Notes under the pieces: model-generated
Told to the model about the DNA's origin: nothing
Databases searched by the model: none
Seen by the model: only the letters and a program-made list of their open reading frames with translations
Assembly (NCBI RefSeq): GCF_023101185.1
Contig: NZ_CP078077.1
Coordinates: forward strand, 2,447,630 to 2,511,629
Direction: 5' to 3'
DNA length: 64,000 bases
Source of the DNA: Microbacterium galbinum
Lineage (GTDB): Bacteria > Actinomycetota > Actinomycetes > Actinomycetales > Microbacteriaceae
Shown here: positions 46,051-54,178 of the stretch, in pieces
Layout of the letters: every line of letters starts with the position of its first letter
How positions within the stretch are numbered: position 1 is the first letter of the stretch
Program-made: the position numbers and the translations under genes

Positions 46051-47454
46051 TCAGCGTCCCTGCGAACCGCGGCCGCCCTGGCGGGACTGTCCACCCTGGC
46101 TGCCCTGACGACCCTGGCCGCCCTGGCGCGCGAAACCGCCGCCCTGGCTCTGGCCCTGACCGCCACCGGAGCGGGGGCGACGACGGCGTGCGGGCGGGTT
46201 CGCCGCGCCGCTGCGCTCGCCACCGGCGGGGCGCTGCTTCGGAGCCTGACGCTGCGGAGCCTGCACCGGGGCGGGACGCACGTGCGGTGCGCGCTCCGGG
46301 ACGAGCTCGGTCACGGCGCCGGCGGTGACGTCTTCGAGCGGGGCGACGATCGCGGCCTTGCGCAGCAGGTCCTTGACGTCGCGGCGCTGCTCGGGGAGCA
46401 CGACCGTGACGACGGTACCGGCGGCACCGGCGCGGGCGGTGCGGCCCGAGCGGTGCAGGTACGCCTTGTGCTCCATGGGCGGGTCGACGTGCACGACCAG
46501 GTCGACGTTGTCGACGTGCACGCCACGGGCCGCGACGTCGGTCGCGACCAGCACGCGCACGCCGCCGTCGGCGGGGTCCGACGAGAACGCGCCGAGGTTG
46601 CGCTCTCGGGCGTTCTGCGAGAGGTTGCCGTGCAGGTCGACGGCGGGGATGCCCGCAGCGGTGAGCTGCTTGGCGAGCTTCTTCGCCTGGTGCTTGGTGC
46701 GGGTGAACAGGATGCGGCGACCGGTGCCGGACGCGAGGTCGCGCACGAGGGTCGTCTTGTTCTCGGTGGAATCGACGACGAGCACGCGGTGCGTCATCTC
46801 GCCGACGGGGACGCTCTCCTCGTCGACCTCGTGGCTGACGGGGTTCGAGAGGAAGCGGCGGGCGAGCGAATCGATGCCGCGGTCGAGCGTCGCGCTGAAG
46901 AGCAGGCGCTGTCCGCCGGCCGGCGTCGCGGTGAGGATGCGCGTGACGCCGGGCAGGAAGCCGAGGTCGGCCATGTGGTCGGCCTCGTCGAGTACGGCGA
47001 CCTCGACCGCGCTGAGCCGCACGATCTGCTGCTTCATGAGGTCTTCGAGGCGGCCCGGGCACGCGACGACGATGTCGACGCCGCCGCGGAGCGCCTGCTC
47101 CTGCGGGCGCTGGCTGACGCCGCCGAAGACGGTGGTCACGCGCAGACCGGCGGCCTCGGCGAGGGGCGAGATCGTCGCGGCGATCTGCGTCGCGAGCTCG
47201 CGGGTCGGGGCGAGCACCAGACCGCGGGGGAGGCCCGCGCGGCGCTGCTTGCCGGACGCGGCGAGGCGGGCGACGAGGGGGAGCGCGAAGGCGATGGTCT
47301 TGCCGCTGCCGGTGCGACCGCGACCGAGCAGGTCGCGGCCGGCGAGCGAGTCGGGGAGGGTGTCGCGCTGGATCGCGAAGGCTTCGGTCTTGCCGGAATC
47401 GGCGAGAACGGCGGCGAGTTCGGCGGGAACGCCGAGTTCGAGGAAAGTAGGCAT
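46051..47454 (-). CDS. DEAD-box RNA helicase with RG-rich tail (first copy)
   Basis: 467 residues from the ATG at 47454. Motifs: Q motif AFAIQRDTLP, motif I GRTGSGKT, Ia PTRELA, II VLDEADHMAD, III FSATL, IV-VI including ATDVAARGVHVD and HRSGRTARAG. The C-terminal 90 residues are Gln/Gly/Arg-rich with many QGGQ and RQGG repeats, an RNA-binding tail. Probably an RhlE-like helicase for ribosome biogenesis, mRNA decay or cold growth. A 195-base leader precedes it. Confidence 0.92.
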   Translation of the reverse strand: MPTFLELGVPAELAAVLADSGKTEAFAIQRDTLPDSLAGRDLLGRGRTGSGKTIAFALPLVARLAASGKQRRAGLPRGLVLAPTRELATQIAATISPLAEAAGLRVTTVFGGVSQRPQEQALRGGVDIVVACPGRLEDLMKQQIVRLSAVEVAVLDEADHMADLGFLPGVTRILTATPAGGQRLLFSATLDRGIDSLARRFLSNPVSHEVDEESVPVGEMTHRVLVVDSTENKTTLVRDLASGTGRRILFTRTKHQAKKLAKQLTAAGIPAVDLHGNLSQNARERNLGAFSSDPADGGVRVLVATDVAARGVHVDNVDLVVHVDPPMEHKAYLHRSGRTARAGAAGTVVTVVLPEQRRDVKDLLRKAAIVAPLEDVTAGAVTELVPERAPHVRPAPVQAPQRQAPKQRPAGGERSGAANPPARRRRPRSGGGQGQSQGGGFARQGGQGRQGSQGGQSRQGGRGSQGR

Positions 47455-47661
47455 GGATGACTCCGTCCGTACGCGAGAAGACACGCACGATAGTGGGCTG
47501 AGGTGGGCGACGGCGCTCGCAGGGGGCGTGCGCATCGGTTCGCCGTGCGAAAGGCCAGCAGAGCGCTGGTGATGGGAGCCGGGTGACTCGCTTCGGTCCT
47601 CAGAGACCCCGTGACGACGACGACGTTGGCGAGCTCGTGCTCGGGCAACAGCCACAGTCTA
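47455..47661 (-). promoter_or_regulatory. Long leader of the DEAD-box helicase gene with -10 box
   Basis: A minus-strand -10 box TAGACT (47656-47661) predicts transcription from about 47649, giving a leader of about 195 bases. It contains a GGTC/GACC hairpin and further GC-rich stems, and an open frame from a TTG at 47648 that overlaps the helicase start in another frame. This is the only content of the 251-base gap. Confidence 0.4.
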
Positions 47662-47705
47662 TCAGCGCCCGCTCCGAGGCGGCCGCAGGTGGGGAAGACC
47701 GCGCG

Positions 47706-48647
47706 TCAGGCGTGCAGCGCCTCGTTGAGCGTGACGCCGACGCCCGCGCGACGCACGGCCTCGACCGCGCCGCTGATCGAGTTGCGGCGGAACAGCAGTC
47801 CGTTCTGCCCCGACAGCTCGGCGCCCTTCACGCTGGTGCGGTTGCCCTCGGCCGTCACGGGGCCGTCGACGAGCACGATCTTGGTGCCGGCGGTGACGTA
47901 GAGGCCCGCCTCGACCACGCAGTCGTCGCCCAGCGAGATGCCGATACCGGCGTTCGCGCCCAGGAGCGTGCGCGACCCGATCGAGACGCGGTGCGAGCCC
48001 CCGCCCGAGAGGGTTCCCATGATCGATGCGCCGCCACCGATGTCGCTGCCGTCGCCCACGACGACGCCCTGCGAGATGCGGCCCTCGACCATCGAGGCCC
48101 CGAGGGTGCCCGCGTTGAAGTTGACGAATCCCTCGTGCATCACGGTGGTCCCCGGTGCGAGGTGGGCGCCGAGGCGCACGCGCGAGGCATCGGCGATGCG
48201 CACGCCCTGCGGCTGGAGGTAGTCGGTCAGGCGGGGGAACTTGTCGAGCCCCTGCACCTGGATTCCCGCGCGCTGGAGCTGCGGACGCAGGCGGGCGGCA
48301 TCGGCGGGGAGCACGGGGCCGGCGTTCGTCCAGGCGACGTTCGGGAGGTGACCGAAGACCCCGTCGAGGTTCAGCTCGTTCGGGCGCACGAGCAGGTGCG
48401 AGAGCGCGTGCAGACGCAGGTAGGCGTCGGCGGTCGAGGCCGGAGCGGCATCGAGGTCGATCTCGAGCCGCACCGGCTCGACGGTGACGTTGCGCCGCGC
48501 GTCGGGACCGGTGAGTTCGTCGAGATCTGCCGCGGCATCCGAGGGCAGGGCGCCGGTGCCGAGGGTGGCGTACCAGGCGTCGAGAACCGTGCCGTCGCCG
48601 GCGATGGTCGAGAGTCCGATTCCCCACACGGTGCGCGCATCAGTCAT
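47706..48647 (-). CDS. dapD: Tetrahydrodipicolinate N-succinyltransferase
   Basis: 313 residues, actinobacterial type (longer than the E. coli enzyme). It succinylates tetrahydrodipicolinate with succinyl-CoA. The C-terminal half is a left-handed beta helix of hexapeptide repeats ([53 protein letters not shown]...). The ATG at 48647 is set by TACCGT six bases upstream. Divergent from dapE. Confidence 0.94.
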   Translation of the reverse strand: MTDARTVWGIGLSTIAGDGTVLDAWYATLGTGALPSDAAADLDELTGPDARRNVTVEPVRLEIDLDAAPASTADAYLRLHALSHLLVRPNELNLDGVFGHLPNVAWTNAGPVLPADAARLRPQLQRAGIQVQGLDKFPRLTDYLQPQGVRIADASRVRLGAHLAPGTTVMHEGFVNFNAGTLGASMVEGRISQGVVVGDGSDIGGGASIMGTLSGGGSHRVSIGSRTLLGANAGIGISLGDDCVVEAGLYVTAGTKIVLVDGPVTAEGNRTSVKGAELSGQNGLLFRRNSISGAVEAVRRAGVGVTLNEALHA

Positions 48648-48653
48648 GCCTCC

Positions 48654-48659
48654 ACGGTA
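48654..48659 (-). promoter_or_regulatory. -10 box of a leaderless promoter for dapD
   Basis: TACCGT on the minus strand, GGAGGC, then ATG. Confidence 0.5.
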
Positions 48660-48721
48660 CCGGCTCCCGCGATCACGCCCGCCCCATGTGACCGGCGTCC
48701 GATGACCGCGCGCCGAGGTCA

Positions 48722-48727
48722 TAGGCT
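48722..48727 (+). promoter_or_regulatory. -10 box of a leaderless promoter for dapE
   Basis: TAGGCT, six bases, then the ATG at 48734. Confidence 0.55.
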
Positions 48728-48733
48728 GGGGGC

Positions 48734-49807
48734 ATGGTGCTCGATCTGACCGCATCCTCTCTCGACCTCACGCGCGCGATCTGCGACATCGCGAGCGTCT
48801 CCGGAGACGAGAAGACCCTGGCCGACGCGATCGAACAGGCGCTCGCGCCGCTCGACCACCTCGAGGTGATCCGGCACGGCAACACGATCGTCGCCCGTAC
48901 CGACCTCGGTCGCGCCCAGCGGGTGGCCATCGCCGGTCACATCGACACCGTCCCCGTCAACGACAACCTGCCCACGCGCCTGATCGACGTCGACGGCGAG
49001 GCGTACCTCTGGGGCCGCGGCACGGTCGACATGAAGGCGGGCACCGCGGTGCAGCTGAAGCTCGCCGCCGAGCTGACCGATCCCGTCGTCGACATCACGT
49101 GGATGTGGTACGACAACGAGGAGGTCGAGGCGTCGAAGAACGGACTCGGTCTGCTCGCCGCCGTGCGTCCCGATCTCTTCGTCGCCGACTTCGCGATCCT
49201 CGGAGAGCCGTCCGATGGCGAGGTCGAGGGCGGATGCAACGGCACCATGCGCGCGGTCGTGCGCACGAGCGGTGTCCGCGCGCACAGCGCACGCGCCTGG
49301 ATCGGCGAGAACGCCATCCACCGCGCGGCCCCCATCCTCGCCCGCCTGGGCGAGTACCGGGCGCGCGAGGTGCTGGTCGAGGGTCTTCTGTACCGTGAGA
49401 GCCTCAGCGCCGTGCGCATCAGCGGCGGTGTCGCGGGCAACGTCATCCCCGATGCCTGCGAGGTCGAGATCAACTACCGGTTCGCTCCGAGCAAGTCGGC
49501 GGCGGATGCCGAGGCTCACCTGCGCAGTGTGCTCGCGGGCTTCGACCTCGAGGTCACGGACTCGGCGGAGGGTGCACGTCCCGGCCTCGACGCACCGATC
49601 GCCCAGCAGTTCGTGGCCGCCGTCGGCGCGGAACCGCGCCCCAAGTACGGCTGGACCGATGTCGCCCGTTTCTCTGCGCTCGGCATCCCGGCGGTGAACT
49701 ACGGGCCCGGCGATCCCCACCTCGCCCACCACGACGAGGAGCGCGTCCCCGTCGCGCAGATCGATGCCGTCGAGCGGGGACTGCGGGCGTGGCTCAGCTC
49801 GCACTGA
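48734..49807 (+). CDS. dapE: Succinyl-diaminopimelate desuccinylase
   Basis: 357 residues, M20 metallopeptidase family. It removes succinate from N-succinyl-LL-diaminopimelate. Zinc-site segments: [37 protein letters not shown] with the catalytic Glu pair, [10 protein letters not shown] and a C-terminal [14 protein letters not shown] with the last His. Forms with dapC and dapD three of the lysine/DAP steps in this window. Confidence 0.94.
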   Translation: MVLDLTASSLDLTRAICDIASVSGDEKTLADAIEQALAPLDHLEVIRHGNTIVARTDLGRAQRVAIAGHIDTVPVNDNLPTRLIDVDGEAYLWGRGTVDMKAGTAVQLKLAAELTDPVVDITWMWYDNEEVEASKNGLGLLAAVRPDLFVADFAILGEPSDGEVEGGCNGTMRAVVRTSGVRAHSARAWIGENAIHRAAPILARLGEYRAREVLVEGLLYRESLSAVRISGGVAGNVIPDACEVEINYRFAPSKSAADAEAHLRSVLAGFDLEVTDSAEGARPGLDAPIAQQFVAAVGAEPRPKYGWTDVARFSALGIPAVNYGPGDPHLAHHDEERVPVAQIDAVERGLRAWLSSH

Positions 49808-51006
49808 GCGCCGCGCGTCGGTGGGCGCAGATGCCGCTGCCGCTGCGCATCGCCGTCGTCTACCTGATCGCCCGGCTCGTCACGACGGGCTTCCTCCTCT
49901 TCGCGGCATCCGCCTCGACGTCGCTGTCGCGCTTCGGAGCGGATGCCGGACTGGCCGACTTCGTGCTCGGCTGGGACGCGCAGTGGTACTGGCTGGTCGC
50001 GGAGAGCGGATACCCCTCGACGCTCGAGCTGACCGACGCGGGCACCGTCGTCGAGAACCAGTGGGCGTTCATGCCCGTCTTCGCCTACGCGGCGAAGGCG
50101 ATCGGGTTCCTCTTCGGTTCCTGGGGAGTGGGGGCGTTCCTGCTCTCGTTCGTGGCCGGCTATCTCGCCTGCCTCGCTCTGCATCGGCTGCTGCGTGACC
50201 GGATCGGATCCTCCGCGGCGCTGTGGGCGGTGGTGTTCTTCGCCGCGGGGCCGCTCGCGGCGATGTTCCAGGTGGGATACGCCGAAACGCTGTTCCTGCT
50301 CCTGCTCTTCCTGGCACTGGACGCGGTGATCCGCCGCCGGTACGCCTGGCTGTACCTCCTGCTCCCGATCATGGCGTTCACCCGCCCGGGCATCCTGGCG
50401 TTCGCGCTGCTGCTCGGCCTCCACGGCATCGCCCGCTGGATGAACCGTCGCCGCGAACCGCTGACCGCCGTCGAGATCGTGCACATCGTCGCGACGGCGG
50501 CGCTGGCGACCGTCGCCGGTTTCTCGTGGCAGGTGATCGCCGGTCTCGTCACGGGCGACATGGGCGCGTACCTCGCCACCGAGCTGGCGTGGCGTCAGCA
50601 CTGGATCAGCGGGGGAGTGGCCGGGTTCGTACCGTTCGAGGGCTGGATCCAGGCGTCGCAGTTCTGGTTCGCGCAGTGGGGTATCCCCGCGTGGTGGGGC
50701 CCGATCGGACTCGCGGTCATCGTCGTCGCCACCGGACTCGCGCTCCTGCGCTCGCCGCAGGTTCGAGCGCTCGGTCTCGACCTCCGGCTCTGGAGCGCGA
50801 GCTACCTGCTGTACCTGCTGGCGGTGTTCTTCCCGCAGTCGAGCACCTTCCGGCTGCTCCTGCCGATCAGTCCGCTCTGGGGAGCGGTGGCGGTGCCGCG
50901 CTCGCGGCTCTGGCGGCTGAGCGTTCTGGCGTTGTGCTTCGTGGGTCAGGGCGTGTGGATCTCCTTCGTCTACGCGCTCGGGAACACGTTCTGGCAGGTG
51001 CCGTGA
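49789..51006 (+). CDS. PIG-V-like mannosyltransferase, integral membrane
   Basis: 405 residues with about ten helices, starting at GTG inside dapE (19-base overlap). The extracytoplasmic loop WDAQWYWLVAESGYP matches the WDXXWY-type motif of GT-C mannosyltransferases of the PIG-V/GPI mannosyltransferase 2 family, and FMPVFAYAAKAIG follows. Such enzymes use a polyprenyl-phosphate mannose donor on the outer face to mannosylate lipids or proteins. The acceptor is unknown. Confidence 0.8.
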   Translation: MAQLALSAARRWAQMPLPLRIAVVYLIARLVTTGFLLFAASASTSLSRFGADAGLADFVLGWDAQWYWLVAESGYPSTLELTDAGTVVENQWAFMPVFAYAAKAIGFLFGSWGVGAFLLSFVAGYLACLALHRLLRDRIGSSAALWAVVFFAAGPLAAMFQVGYAETLFLLLLFLALDAVIRRRYAWLYLLLPIMAFTRPGILAFALLLGLHGIARWMNRRREPLTAVEIVHIVATAALATVAGFSWQVIAGLVTGDMGAYLATELAWRQHWISGGVAGFVPFEGWIQASQFWFAQWGIPAWWGPIGLAVIVVATGLALLRSPQVRALGLDLRLWSASYLLYLLAVFFPQSSTFRLLLPISPLWGAVAVPRSRLWRLSVLALCFVGQGVWISFVYALGNTFWQVP

Positions 51007-51099
51007 ACATGAAGAATCGATGCATTTCTTCACAGGTGACGCTCAGGTCGCGACGACACCGATAAACTCTTCCCATACCACCGAGGAAAGGAAGCCGCG

Positions 51100-51273
51100 A
51101 TGGCAGCGATGAAGCCGAGGACCGGGGACGGCCCCATGGAGGCCGTGAAAGAAGGACGACTCATCATCGTGCGCGTTCCGCTCGAAGGAGGAGGCCGTCT
51201 GGTCGTCTCCGTGAACGACGCCGAGGCCAAGGAGCTTCACGACGTGCTGGCAGCCGTCGTGGCGCCGGCCTGA
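51100..51273 (+). CDS. DUF3117 family small protein
   Basis: 57 residues (MAAMKPRTGDGPMEAVKEGR...VVAPA), nearly the fixed length of this actinobacterial family. GGAAAGGAAG precedes the ATG. The conserved core KPRTGDGPMEAVKEGR followed by RVPLEGGGRLVV identifies it. Function unknown, but its wide conservation and place near dapE and tatB suggest a core role. It has its own downstream hairpin. Confidence 0.9.
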   Translation: MAAMKPRTGDGPMEAVKEGRLIIVRVPLEGGGRLVVSVNDAEAKELHDVLAAVVAPA

Positions 51274-51301
51274 GTCACCCCGATCCGTCTCACGGATCAA
51301 C

Positions 51302-51341
51302 CGAAGGAGGCGGCGGATCATCGGATCCGCCGCCTCCTTCG
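51302..51341. terminator. Bidirectional 18-bp hairpin terminator
   Basis: Perfect arms 51302-51319 and 51324-51341 around a four-base loop, between the convergent DUF3117 and O-methyltransferase genes. It can serve both strands. Confidence 0.75.
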
Positions 51342-51357
51342 TCTGTCGTGGGGAGCG

Positions 51358-51996
51358 TCAGTCGCGCTCGGCGACGCTGATCAACTGCAGCAGGCCCTCG
51401 CCTGCGGGAGACACGGTCGCGAGCACGGCCGACGACTCCTGGGTCTCCTGGATCAGGGAGCGGTAGCCCGCCGTGATCTCATCGCGCTGCACGGGGTCGG
51501 CCACGCGTCCACCCGCGAGAACGCGGGGGACGAGCACGATACCGCCGCGGCGGACGAGGCGCAGTCCGTGCTCGACGTAGTCGATGACGTTCTCGGGATC
51601 GGCGTCGACGAGCACGATGTCGTAGGCGTCCTCGTTCATGCGGGGGAGCACATCGGCGGCGCGGCCCGTGATGAAGCGGGCGCGCGTGGCCGGGACCTTC
51701 GCGTCGGAGAACGATTGGCGGGCCGCGGCGAGGTGCTCGGGCTCGTTGTCGATCGAGGTGAGCACGGCCTGCGGCGCGCCGCGCAGCAGCCAGAGTCCGG
51801 AGACTCCGGCGCCGGTGCCGATCTCGACGATCGAACGGGCGGCGGTCGCGGCGGCGAGCACGGCGATCTGCGAGCCGACGGCGATGCTGATCGGCGCCGC
51901 TCCGAGCTCGACGCCGTGCGCCCGAGCGCGCGCGATCGCATCCGGTTCCGTGAGGGACTCTCGGATGAAACGTGCGTTCGCGTCGTGTTCGCTCAT
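51358..51996 (-). CDS. O-methyltransferase (catechol/caffeoyl-CoA type)
   Basis: 212 residues from the ATG at 51996, with GGAGGAT upstream. SAM-binding motif I is VEIGTGAGVSGLWLL, motif II region SIDNEPEHLAAARQ, and the metal-site DIVLVDADPENVIDYVEHGLRLVRRGGIVLV is the family hallmark. Probably Mg-dependent; the acceptor is unknown. In mycobacteria the equivalent gene lies next to sigE, which is absent here. Confidence 0.88.
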   Translation of the reverse strand: MSEHDANARFIRESLTEPDAIARARAHGVELGAAPISIAVGSQIAVLAAATAARSIVEIGTGAGVSGLWLLRGAPQAVLTSIDNEPEHLAAARQSFSDAKVPATRARFITGRAADVLPRMNEDAYDIVLVDADPENVIDYVEHGLRLVRRGGIVLVPRVLAGGRVADPVQRDEITAGYRSLIQETQESSAVLATVSPAGEGLLQLISVAERD

Positions 51997-52073
51997 GACC
52001 TGATCCTCCCGTCCACGCTGTGACTCCTCCCAGCGTATTGGCTCGGTGCGCACGCGGAGCGCAGGCGCGGCGG

Positions 52074-52079
52074 TAGCCT
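52074..52079 (+). promoter_or_regulatory. -10 box of a leaderless promoter for tatB
   Basis: TAGCCT, six bases, then the ATG at 52086. Confidence 0.55.
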
Positions 52080-52085
52080 GGACAG

Positions 52086-52460
52086 ATGCAGTTCGGGTTG
52101 ACCTTCGAGAAGCTTCTGCTGATCGGTCTCATCGCGGTGCTCATCGTGGGCCCCGAACGCCTTCCGCGCATGGCCGAGGGCTTCGCCAAGGTCGTGCGCC
52201 GCGCCGGGGAGTACCTCCGCGACACACGCACCCGCGTGCGCGACGAAATGGGCCCTGAGCTCGACGACGTCGACTGGCGCAAGCTCGACCCCCGCCAATA
52301 CGATCCCCGTCGCATCATCCGGGACGCCCTCCTCGAGGAGCCGGCCCCTCCGACGCATCCGATGGCGGCGGCCGCCGCCATCGCGGAGCCCGAGCCGCGC
52401 ACGCCGCCGCAGAGGTTCACTCCCGGCGAGCTGCCGCCCTTCGATCTCGAAGCCACCTGA
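52086..52460 (+). CDS. tatB: Twin-arginine translocase subunit TatB
   Basis: 124 residues. A single N-terminal helix (LTFEKLLLIGLIAVLIVGPERLP) with the conserved Gly-Pro-Glu hinge, an amphipathic helix (RMAEGFAKVVRRAGEYLRDTRTRVRDEMG) and a flexible Pro/Ala tail. With TatA and TatC (not in the window) it exports folded proteins. It could be read as TatA, but the acidic/basic amphipathic helix and neighbourhood favour TatB. Confidence 0.88.
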   Translation: MQFGLTFEKLLLIGLIAVLIVGPERLPRMAEGFAKVVRRAGEYLRDTRTRVRDEMGPELDDVDWRKLDPRQYDPRRIIRDALLEEPAPPTHPMAAAAAIAEPEPRTPPQRFTPGELPPFDLEAT

Positions 52461-52490
52461 TCGCATCGGCGATCGACGGCGGTCGCGACC

Positions 52491-53612
52491 TCAGCCGAGC
52501 GACATCGGCAGCGGGCGACCGGCGAGTCCGCGCCCGCGCCCGGCCAGGGAACGGGCGAGGGTGCGGATGGCCATGGCCGCGGCATCCGTTTCGGCATCCA
52601 GCACGACCGGAGCACCCGCATCCCCGCCGGCGCGCAAGGCGGGGCTCAGGGGGATCGAGGCCAGCAGGGGGACGCCGGCTCCGTCGGACGACAGCGCCTC
52701 CGCGACCGCGGCTCCACCGCCCGCACCGAACAGATCGACCACGGTCCCGTCGGGGAGGGTGAGCCCCGCCATGTTCTCGACCACCCCGATCACGCGCTGA
52801 CCGGTCTGGCGGGCGACGAGTCCGCTGCGGATGGCGACCTCGGCGGCGGCCGCCTGCGGGGTCGTCACCACGAGCACCTCGGCGTGCGGCAGCAGTTGTC
52901 CGATCGAGATGGCGATGTCGCCGGTGCCCGGCGGCATGTCGATCAGCAGGATGTCGAGGTCGCCGAAGTGCACGTCGGTGAGGAACTGCGACACGGTGCG
53001 GTGCAGCATCGGGCCGCGCCAGGCGACCACGCCCTCGCCTTCGCGCAGGAACATCCCGATCGATATGGTCTTCACCCCGTGCGCGACCGGCGGCAGCATG
53101 AGGTCGTCGATGCGCGTCGGCTGCGTGCCCGCGGGGATGCCCAGCAACCCGGGGATGGAGAAGCCGTGCACATCCGCGTCGACGAGGCCGACCGCGAGGC
53201 CGAGGTCGGCGAGGGCGACGGCGAGATTCGCGGTGACGGTCGACTTGCCGACGCCGCCCTTGCCGCTGGAGACGAGGATCACGCGGGTCAGCGAGTCCGG
53301 GCCGAAGGGCATCTGGCGGGGTGCTCTGCCGTCGCGCAGCTTCTCGGTCAGGCGCTTGCGTTCCTCGGGCGTCATCACCCCGACCTCGACCTCGACGGCG
53401 TCGATGCCGGGAACGGATGCCGCGGCACGGCGCACATCGGACTCGATCTTCGTCGCGGCCGGGCATCCGACGATCGTCAGGACGATCCCGACGGTGGCGC
53501 TGCCGCCCTCCACGGCGATGTCGCGCACCATGTCGAGGTCGCCGATCGGACGTCGGAGTTCCGGATCGGATACCGCGGCGACCGCGCGTCGGACGTCATC
53601 GGCGGACGTCAT
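52491..53612 (-). CDS. mrp: Mrp/ApbC Fe-S cluster carrier P-loop ATPase
   Basis: 373 residues. An N-terminal MIP18/DUF59-like domain (about 1-90, AVSDPELRRPIGDLDMVRDIAV) precedes the ATPase with the deviant Walker A SSGKGGVGKST, switch I DADVHGFSIPGLLG, and DMPPGTGDIAISIGQLLP. It scaffolds and delivers Fe-S clusters. The usual CXXC near the C-terminus is not visible, which is worth noting for its cluster-binding ability. Downstream of the DUF1003 gene with a four-base overlap. Confidence 0.92.
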   Translation of the reverse strand: MTSADDVRRAVAAVSDPELRRPIGDLDMVRDIAVEGGSATVGIVLTIVGCPAATKIESDVRRAAASVPGIDAVEVEVGVMTPEERKRLTEKLRDGRAPRQMPFGPDSLTRVILVSSGKGGVGKSTVTANLAVALADLGLAVGLVDADVHGFSIPGLLGIPAGTQPTRIDDLMLPPVAHGVKTISIGMFLREGEGVVAWRGPMLHRTVSQFLTDVHFGDLDILLIDMPPGTGDIAISIGQLLPHAEVLVVTTPQAAAAEVAIRSGLVARQTGQRVIGVVENMAGLTLPDGTVVDLFGAGGGAAVAEALSSDGAGVPLLASIPLSPALRAGGDAGAPVVLDAETDAAAMAIRTLARSLAGRGRGLAGRPLPMSLG

Positions 53613-54178
53613 GCGCGCGGGCGACGCGGAGGCCTCGTCGCCACCGGCCCCGTGGTCGGCGCGGGGGAGGCCGCGGGGGCCTCGGGGTCCGCGTCGTGGT
53701 CGCCGAGGTCGGCGAGCAGCGCCTTGAGCTCCTGTCGCAGCACGTCGCGCGTGACGACGTGCGAGTTGCGCTCCTCGAGCGCCATGCGCAGCGCGACGAT
53801 CTCGCGGGCGAGGTACTCGGTGTCGGCGAGGTTCCGCTCGGCGCGCTGACGGTCCTGCTCGATCTGCACCCGGTCACGGTCGTCCTGCCGGTTCTGCGCG
53901 AGCAGGATCAGCGGCGCGGCGTAGGAGGCCTGCAACGAGAGCACGAGGGTCAGAGCGGTGAATCCGAGGGCGGCGTCGTCGAACCGCAGGCTCGTGGGCG
54001 ACATCGTGTTCCACACGATCCACAGGATGCAGAACAGGCTGAGGATCAGCAGGAACGCCGGTGTGCCCATCGCGCGGGCGACCCACTCGGTGAACCGTCC
54101 GAAGCGGTCGCGCGAGGTCGGACGCTGACGGGTCGTGCCGCGCCCGAGCGGGGCGTCGAGGCGGGGGGAGCGGGCCAT
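53609..54178 (-). CDS. DUF1003 membrane protein
   Basis: 189 residues. The DUF1003 signature FTEWVARAMGTPAFLLILSLFCILWIVWN begins the first of two helices; the second ends LILLAQNRQDDRDR. A long charged coiled coil (about 100-155) and a Pro/Ala tail follow in the cytoplasm. Function unknown. It is coupled on both sides (start shares one base with the PRC/MgtE-N/CBS gene, stop overlaps mrp). Confidence 0.88.
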   Translation of the reverse strand: MARSPRLDAPLGRGTTRQRPTSRDRFGRFTEWVARAMGTPAFLLILSLFCILWIVWNTMSPTSLRFDDAALGFTALTLVLSLQASYAAPLILLAQNRQDDRDRVQIEQDRQRAERNLADTEYLAREIVALRMALEERNSHVVTRDVLRQELKALLADLGDHDADPEAPAASPAPTTGPVATRPPRRPRA

